This document shows positions 35,020 to 41,083 of a stretch of DNA of 41,083 bases, one piece after another; position 1 is the stretch's first letter; each line of letters opens with the position of its first letter. Source of the DNA: Leucogyrophana mollusca (Eukaryota; Basidiomycota; Agaricomycetes; Boletales). The notes beneath the pieces are model-generated. The model was not told where the DNA came from, searched no databases, and saw nothing but the letters and a program-made list of their open reading frames with translations. Position numbers and translations under genes: made by a program. Location of the stretch: contig MU266572.1 in assembly GCA_021014945.1 (NCBI GenBank), forward strand, positions 1 to 41,083, in the 5' to 3' direction.

Positions 35020-35702
35020 GATACACGACATGGGGATAATGGACAGTAATATGTAGCTATAGCGCATACGACACGTGGACTCGGAACTCGCATACGGTGT
35101 ACGGTACGGCTCTAATCAATGCATACACGACCAAGGTCTTTTTGGAGTCACCACCCTCGCCGCCGTATCTATAACAATCGTAGTTGCTTCCATCCAACCT
35201 TCATCCCGCTTTCCCAGCTTTCTGCGAATCGTGTCAATCCGCTTCAAAGGCTTAGCTTAGTAAGCTAAGCTACGAAAGTGCTGTAGTCCTGCGAGCGAGC
35301 TGGCAGGCGGGCTGCTTAGCCAAGGGATTCGCAAGAGTTGGTAATCAGTGGAATTAGCGCAGGTTCGCCCTCGAACTACCGTTGTTGTTTAAGATGACCT
35401 CGGACTGACTGTCTTCGTTCTATATAATGATGTCCTCAGGACCTCGTATTGCCGCTGAGAATCCGCTGGGTCGTCACGCAGTAAGGGTACTCACAAGCTA
35501 CCTGCAAGTCTGATGGTCACCAGGGCACTATTTCTCCCAGGCTGACTGTTTCGTTGGCGTGTAGATATTTTTGCTCCCCGTGACTTCGAGGCCTATCCGA
35601 GTCATTCTGGCCGTCGGATCGACTTGAACAAAGCTAGTGCTTCCCTTATCTCCACTTTGTCATCGACTTTGGGCGTCGAGGCCTGCGACTACACCAACGA
35701 GG
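35020..35702. other. Intergenic between RhoGAP and F-box genes
   Basis: About 680 nt with one perfect hairpin (35250-35270) described separately. The rest is the F-box gene's 5' region; no gene is supported. Confidence 0.4.
35250..35270. repeat. Perfect 10-bp inverted repeat, 1-base loop
   Basis: GCTTAGCTTA, one G, then TAAGCTAAGC. Each arm is itself a near-repeat of AGCTTA/GCTTAG. It lies 230 nt past the RhoGAP stop. It may be a 3' hairpin, a protein-binding dyad or chance. Confidence 0.6.
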
Positions 35703-37404
35703 ATGCTCAACGAACTACCCAGTGACGTCCTGTACAAAATTTTCGTTCATCTCGAGGTGATCGACCTGGTCCGCATCCAACGGGTTTGTCACAATCGTCA
35801 TGTCTCCGAGTTTCCGAGCACTATACCAACCTCTACTGCAGGTTTCTAAGCGCTTCTTCCAAACCACGCAGCACAGAGCTGTGTGGAGTGATGCTTACGA
35901 GAGTACGGACTTGCCACGGCCTCCTGGCCCGTTCGCCTGGCAATCCGTCACTGAACTACGCTCGACTCTGATCACAAGTGCAAAAGTCGATCGCGTGTGG
36001 CCCCCTCACTCTACTTCGCGAATCTTCTCTCGCGAGATCCAACTTACACCTGATGAGACTAAATTTCGACTGATTTTTGGCAGATGGCTCTTCGTCGCCA
36101 GCGCTCCGAGCGTGCGTTGTTTTGACTTAGACATCAAGGAAGAGGGCGCGTACTGGATGCGAATCGTCTACCGCGTCTCTCATGATGACTCTATGATCTC
36201 AAGTTTCTCATGCGTCGATGTCGCGACTCCCGATGGGCCTCTCGCTTTTGCCGTCTGCGTAGAGAAATTCTCAACTCCAGGGCCCGAGTACGTTGTGTGC
36301 GCGTATCCTCTTATCCGCTTGCTACTCCACACCTCATGGACATTCGCAGCAAAGTTTTCAGAGTGGTTATATTTGCAGGATCGTCGATTTTTTTCGACCT
36401 CGTCCAGGAAATCGGTATCGACTCCCCACACCTGCATCGCGTTCACATTTCTCCGCGGGGTTTACTCATTCAGGCTCGCGGACGTGTTGTCGATCGTCAC
36501 AGTCGCATATGGGTCATGAACCTTGAGACGTACAAGCTTTACAGGTTAAATCCTCCGCTGATTGACGTTTGTGATTCATCGAGTGATGGTAAACGTTCAA
36601 TTGATATTAACGCAATACCCTCATCGTTATCAGGGCCGTCAGTCGTGGCATATCGCTGGTGTGTGTCTAGGAACTACTCATCTACTCCTCATACATGGTC
36701 CGGCGGCGCCACTTATTAACCGACCAAGCTATGCCGAAGCATATGCTCTGCCTACCGCCGAGGCGGCAGCAGGCTCAGATAGTGGAACGCTAGAAGTAAC
36801 TCATCGCTCGGATTGTGCTCACATACTCCCAATCAGACCGTGGAAGACCTTTCACTCGGCAACTAGAGCCAGCCACATCACGTTCCTTACTGCACCTATG
36901 GCCCGTCAAGGCCGTCAATGCTTCTTGGCGCGTTTCACGCTGCCACCGCGCGGTAGTTCGTCTGAGGGGTTGTCGCCGATACACCTTGAGACGCAGATGA
37001 TCTCGGGGTTTGGCCCTGTGTCCACCCGGGCAAGGGGAGTCAGGATGCAACCGTTCGCCAGCACGAGCCAGCACGGAAATAGGAGAGTTTTTGTAGAAGA
37101 TCTCTACGAAGTGGACGGGGAGGAGAAGATCGTTGTGAGGGGGTTAACACTGTCCGCTGACGATTCTCTAGACGCACTTCGTGTTGATGGGATGGTCAGC
37201 GTACAGAACGGTTTGAAGTTCACGACTGCACGTCGGCGCTGGGACACCCTAGATGTGGTACCGGATGGTGTCGAAAATCCTACGAGGTTGCTGTTTGATG
37301 GCGATAAAAGGGTCGTGTGTTTCGACGAGGCCAGAGGGCGGATGTGTGTGCGCGAAAAGTTGGGAGATGGCGGGATTGTACTTCACGTGGTAGATTTGGT
37401 TTGA
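35703..37404 (+). CDS. F-box protein
   Basis: Probable substrate-recognition subunit of an SCF ubiquitin ligase. ATG at 35703 gives the F-box MLNELPSDVLYKIFVHLEVI, DLVRIQR, which continues after an intron (35783-35838, GTTTGT..TGCAG) as VSKRFFQTTQHRAVWSDAY, joining in frame. The long middle and C-terminal part has no recognised repeat but follows the fungal F-box/beta-rich pattern: GPFAWQSVTELRSTLITSAK, FGRWLFVASAPSVRCFDLD, and blocks such as GVCLGTTHLLLIHG, FLTAPMARQGRQCFLARFTL, LFDGDKRVVCFDEARGRMCV. At least two more introns lie near 36280-36410 and 36580-36640. TGA at 37402-37404. Spliced length near 500 residues. A decayed partial copy follows at 38161. Confidence 0.75.
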
Positions 37405-38160
37405 CAAGAGTTATTGAGGGATTCTAGCAATTTGGTGGGTCCGTTGCCTTAACGGTTAGATATTTGCTTACATATTACAGAGTTACTGGGAACGATGGCG
37501 AGAGCAAGTTGATAGAGGGCACCATTAACTCGGTAGTAGGAGCATTCTTGTTAGCTATTGGTGGTCGATTTTCACTGCTGAGCTGGCTTGAACTCGGGAT
37601 CTCACCGGTCTGGACGTCCTGCATGGATGGACCTACGTAGTAAGGTAGGTCGTCTAACTCAGGCTGAGAGGCTCACCTTATCACAAAGTGAGTACGCCTG
37701 CCAGTATGACCCACCCAGTGCCTCGAACATAGATCTTGTCGTCCTTGGCTGCACGAGTTGACTTGAACGCTGATTGGCATCGTGCCAACGCCCCGATCCT
37801 CCCCTTCGCCTTGTACGTGGGATCTAGAAATCCAGCTCTCGTCAACACGGGTGCCTCTCCTCGCCTACCCTGCAGACTTTCTACTCGAGCTCGTGTCCCG
37901 ATCAGCACATCCAAGTATCTAAGTGTAACCACCACAGCCAAGACAAATTCGGAACAGCAGTATCACAGCTAATCCACCACCCTCATCTTCCGCTCCGAAG
38001 CTATCTCCACCGCCCTCCCGCCCACCGAGCCCCAACGTCCATCGGAAATTGCTCCCATGACGGCCGGGGAGGGACCTAGCGCTCCAATAGCATTGTACGC
38101 TCTATGCCCACGATGAGGGAGAGTTTACTGTATTACCCTGCACGCTCGTGGATGTGGGAG
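37405..38160. other. Spacer with a duplicated downstream element
   Basis: Contains 37514-37608, which recurs at 38375-38467 (see the repeat entries). Otherwise no gene; frames at 37681-37972 overlap on both strands and match nothing. Confidence 0.4.
37514..37608 (+). repeat. Duplicated F-box 3' flank, copy 1
   Basis: AGAGGGCACC..GGTGGTCGATTTTCACTGC..CTTGAACTCGGGATCTC matches 38375-38467 with scattered substitutions. It lies 110 nt past the F-box stop. Confidence 0.7.
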
Positions 38161-38467
38161 ACTCTTGACTCAACAACTGGAGCCATCCACATCATGTCCC
38201 TTACCCTTACCGCACCTATGGCTCGCCAAGGCCGTCAATACGTCCTGGGGCATTTCACGCTACCGTGACCACGCGATAACTCGTCCGACGGGTTGTTGCC
38301 GATACATCTTGAGACGCGGATGGTCTTGGGGCTCGGTCCTGTGTCCACCCGTGCAATGTGGAGTCAGGATACAAAGAGGGCACCGATATCCGGGTAATGG
38401 GAGCGTTTTTGTCAGTTACTGCTAGTCGATTTCGCTACTGGCCTGGCCTGAACTCGAGATTTCGCCG
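38161..38467 (+). pseudogene. Decayed partial copy of the F-box gene plus its 3' flank
   Basis: 38161-38366 aligns with F-box exon sequence at about 36851-37050: CACCTATGGCYCGYCAAGGCCGTCAA, GGGTTGTYGCCGATACAYCTTGAGACGC and CCTGTGTCCACCCG are shared. Stops and frame changes break the coding. 38375-38467 then matches the 3' flank element at 37514-37608. So the copy lost the part corresponding to about 37050-37510. No F-box or start codon is present, so it is non-functional. Confidence 0.75.
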
Positions 38468-38474
38468 CCGCACC

Positions 38475-40995
38475 TTTATATGCTGCATCATCGAAAGACA
38501 CCAAGGACTGCATTGGTGATGGACGGCGTCAAGGTAATGGCCAACTGACTAGGACGATTGTTCACGAATAAATACGTGGGGACTAAACTATACTCGACCA
38601 CAACTCCCCCCGCCTTCTGTTCAAACGAGGTTGGTATCCGGTACTTACATACGTATTGTAACTATACACTGATGGAACAGACCGAAAGTTCATCGCGACT
38701 TAGACACCTCTCTCATCCATACTACTCGTCAGAGCCGGCCTCGCAAAACACATTTCCTGTTCCCCTGCACCCAGCGATGTTCCTAATTGGCTCGCAAACC
38801 CGCTGTGTATCGCATCAGCCTTTGTGTGGTACCGGAAGCTGATGATTAGGTGGGGGGCGACCATGAACGGGACGGTGTCGACGATGGCCAGGCCCGTATA
38901 TTGCGCCCAAATCTGAACATCATCAGATTTTGTCACGCGGAAATATGAGGGTTGTGGGGTTACTCACTGACCACGTTGAGAACGGTTGTGTGATCTCGAT
39001 GAGCGTGAACGCAAGGTTCCTATTCCGAGCTCGTTAGCAGACCTGAATGATTCGTCAACGTACTCGAACGACTCACAAGAGAAAATACATGATGCTGTCT
39101 CGGGCTAGCATCCGTAAGTAGACATTGGGCTGCCACTTGCCCAGCACTCGGTTATCCACAGCGTCCTTCACGAGGCGACCTACTGCGAGTACGACGAGAA
39201 GCACGTCGAAGCAAACCCGGGGGATAGTCAGATAGACAGGCAGAAGAAGAGGGGTCGGCAGCAGGGCTTGGGTACAGTAGTTCGTTCCCAGCAAGTCCAA
39301 TGCTGTCACGTCTGGGGACAGGCAAGCGTGATTCGATCGACAGACCATGATAAGTAAATGATACACAAACAACTTACCTGCTTTGGCGGAGCTGATATCG
39401 TAGAATTTTGCGACAAGAACAATCGTGCCGACTATGGTGGGTACGAAAAACAACAGGAGCATTCCCATGATGATCTTGGATTGGCTATACATAGCACAAA
39501 CGCGCAGGGATACGATCGCTAGGCGGATGTCCAGTTAGCTCATTATCTGACACACAAATATCTGGAAGACTACAGTGAAACTCACCAGCTGACGCCCAGA
39601 TAATCGCATAGAACCCTACTTCAAAAAATAGATAGAATCCGATACCTGGTGGAAGTGAGTACATTTTTAGCCTTCATTCCAAGCAGTCAAGGACGTACAC
39701 CTATATCAAAGCCTCGTGTGTCGAAGCGAGTCGAGCATAGCACGGATATAGAAGACATACCTCTTCGAAGACAGTGTGAGCATTGGAGAGGGGAGAAAAA
39801 TGGGGCAATGACTGACTGGTACAGACCCACGAATAAAACACCCCCCTGAAGAGCAGCCAATTAGCTGGACTCATCTTGGATGTGGCATGTAACCTACATA
39901 GGGCCCCAACGCTGAATTGCGCGGTAGGTCAATCAGTAGTAAACACAACTCGGGAGGACCTGACGAACATGCCGACGAAGAGGCCAAGATAGCGAACCTG
40001 TTGCTCTGTCAGAAACACGAAGGGCCAGTGGGCCACAGGACGCAGAGGCACGAGTACGAACTACATAATAAAGGAATGACATGAGAGACATTGGCCTTTG
40101 CTATCAAGTTGTTCGAAATAGGACACAGATCGAGTAAGCATGGATGACCAACCCAGACATATTCGTCCTACCAGTCGATCCAATACTGTAAGCAAAATTA
40201 AGCTGCTAGTTATACGACTCTTACCTCTTGCCCAATCGTAAGGACTGGAGGATATGTAGTGAGCTGAGTTTGACAGAGCTCGATGAGGAGTTACTGACGA
40301 TAGTCGTACACAAGAAGCGTAGCAACAGCCACTATACAAGGAGACTCAATCAGTGGGAGGTGTAGGGCAACAGAAGACTCACCACTAAAGCAATTGTTGT
40401 AGTACATGGACTGCACTGCGAACTCGATGGTCGCCATTGAGGATTAGGGTGTGGATGCTCAAGGGGAGTGAGAGGTGTAGGTGCAGCTACCTGCAAGACC
40501 ACCATTGATCTCCTTTTCAACCTCATCGAGGCGCTGTTTTGCGGTAGCTAGAAGTAATCGTGTAACATAGAGTAGCATGTCAGCGTGCACTGACTCACTG
40601 CATAATTAACTCATGGTCATAGCCACCTATCAGTCCCTGTATAATCTTGGAACTGCTCGCAGACTGTTTGTTGGCTCGCTGGTATCGGTCTTCACGAGTT
40701 AAGACGGACTTTGAAATTATGAAAGATGCAAGAAAGTTTGACCAGGTTTGCGACAAACATAAGCACCATCTAGAGTGTCTGGGCTATGGAAATGAACAAG
40801 CGATATCCATTGAGCTTCCCTTTCGGATCACTCTCTCGAGTCCCCCTCCCGCTGGGACCCTCGCAAGTAACAAGCATCCGGTATGCAGAAGAGGACAGTT
40901 TTCCGAATGTGTGCCAGACTTTCGAAATTGTCATGCCGTGAACGGCGCCTCTATCAACTCGCATCAATCAATGCTCGATGGCCAACATATTGTTA
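38475..40995 (-). repeat. Inverted duplication, arm B (DUF6533 gene plus flanks)
   Basis: Reverse complement of 2895-5560. The 3' flank of the gene, here at 38475-38699, keeps GTCCTAGTCAGTTGGCC and TAGTTTAGTCCCCACG of arm A. The 5' flank reaches about 40995, where GATTGATGCGAGTTGATAGAGGC matches 2920 in arm A. One gap of about 30 nt separates the arms in the 5' flank (arm A has the extra bases near 3478-3510). Confidence 0.85.
38700..40437 (-). CDS. DUF6533-type multi-pass membrane protein, copy B
   Basis: Inverted paralogue of the gene at 3596-5334. ATG at 40435-40437 starts MATIEFAVQSMYYNNCFS. The exon plan and introns match copy A, including introns with conserved splice sites but changed interiors (for example the one ending CAACAG before VRYLGLFVG). 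Later exons show GFYAIIWASAA, LRVCAMYSQSKIIMG, LLLFFVPTIVGTIVLVAKF, RVCFDVLLVVLAVGRL, RVLARDSIMYFLL-like RMLARDSIMYFLL, and the end DTVPFMVAPHLIISFRYHT; TAA at 38700-38702. Near 39800-39835 it is one base shorter than copy A in the putative TM segment, so the reading frames of that middle exon differ between copies. One of the two may be altered there, or the exon model is wrong. The rest of the protein looks functional. Function unknown. Confidence 0.75.
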
Positions 40996-41083
40996 CGGAA
41001 CGCTTATTTTCACTTTTCTTTTCTCTTATACGTACATAGCACATGGACTTAGCTACCAATATTTATATCCATATCACGTGACC

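Noticed and set aside
37575..37608. tRNA T-arm or SINE B-box in CTTGAACTCGGGATCTC
   Set aside because: No A-box, acceptor stem or cloverleaf could be formed around it on either strand, and the match is explained by the duplicated F-box flank.
1..41083. Biosynthetic gene cluster joining P450, amidases and other enzymes
   Set aside because: No backbone synthase, transporter or pathway regulator is present, and the enzymes are interspersed with unrelated housekeeping genes.
1..41083. CRISPR array, rRNA, tRNA or bacterial-type operon
   Set aside because: No regularly spaced short repeats, RNA gene signatures or polycistronic layout were found; genes are intron-rich and individually spaced.

Overview
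The window looks like nuclear DNA of an agaricomycete (probably polypore-like) basidiomycete. Genes are split by many 45-75 nt introns with GT..AG ends, they lie close together on both strands, and several families typical of wood- and litter-decay Agaricomycetes are present: a Lam16A-like GH16 glucanase, DUF6533 membrane proteins, a CFEM/GPI protein, a fungal CCCH protein and group III G-alpha subunits. No prokaryotic operon, tRNA, rRNA or CRISPR array was seen.

Layout. 108-2304 (+) is a cytochrome P450. 2895-5560 carries a DUF6533 membrane-protein gene and its flanks, and is one arm of an inverted duplication whose partner fills 38475-40995, about 33 kb away. 6781-11451 (+) holds two tandem amidase genes. 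12329-13396 (-) is an intact RNase H reading frame left from a non-LTR retrotransposon. 14493-15294 (-) encodes a CCCH zinc-finger protein. 15295-17847 has no recognised gene but contains at least three diverged direct repeat units. 17848-19522 (+) is a secreted GH16 beta-glucanase. 20555-24021 (+) is an importin-5/Kap121-type karyopherin that stops before the usual C-terminal HEAT repeats. 24510-28461 (-) holds two tandem G-alpha genes. 29469-31283 (-) holds two small secreted proteins with GPI-type tails, one with a CFEM domain. 32293-35019 (+) is a RhoGAP-domain protein with a coiled-coil tail. 35703-37404 (+) is an F-box protein, followed by a broken partial copy at 38161-38467.

How the genes relate. 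There is no single pathway. The dominant theme is local duplication: paired amidases, paired G-alpha subunits, paired GPI proteins, an F-box gene with a decayed partial copy, and the inverted DUF6533 pair. The G-alpha genes (cAMP-type signalling) and the RhoGAP protein (small GTPase control) are signalling functions. The GH16, CFEM and GPI proteins act at the wall or cell surface. The P450 and amidases are metabolic enzymes.

Exon joins were worked out by eye from reading frame and splice sites. Gene outer limits are more reliable than individual intron borders, and residue numbers are approximate.
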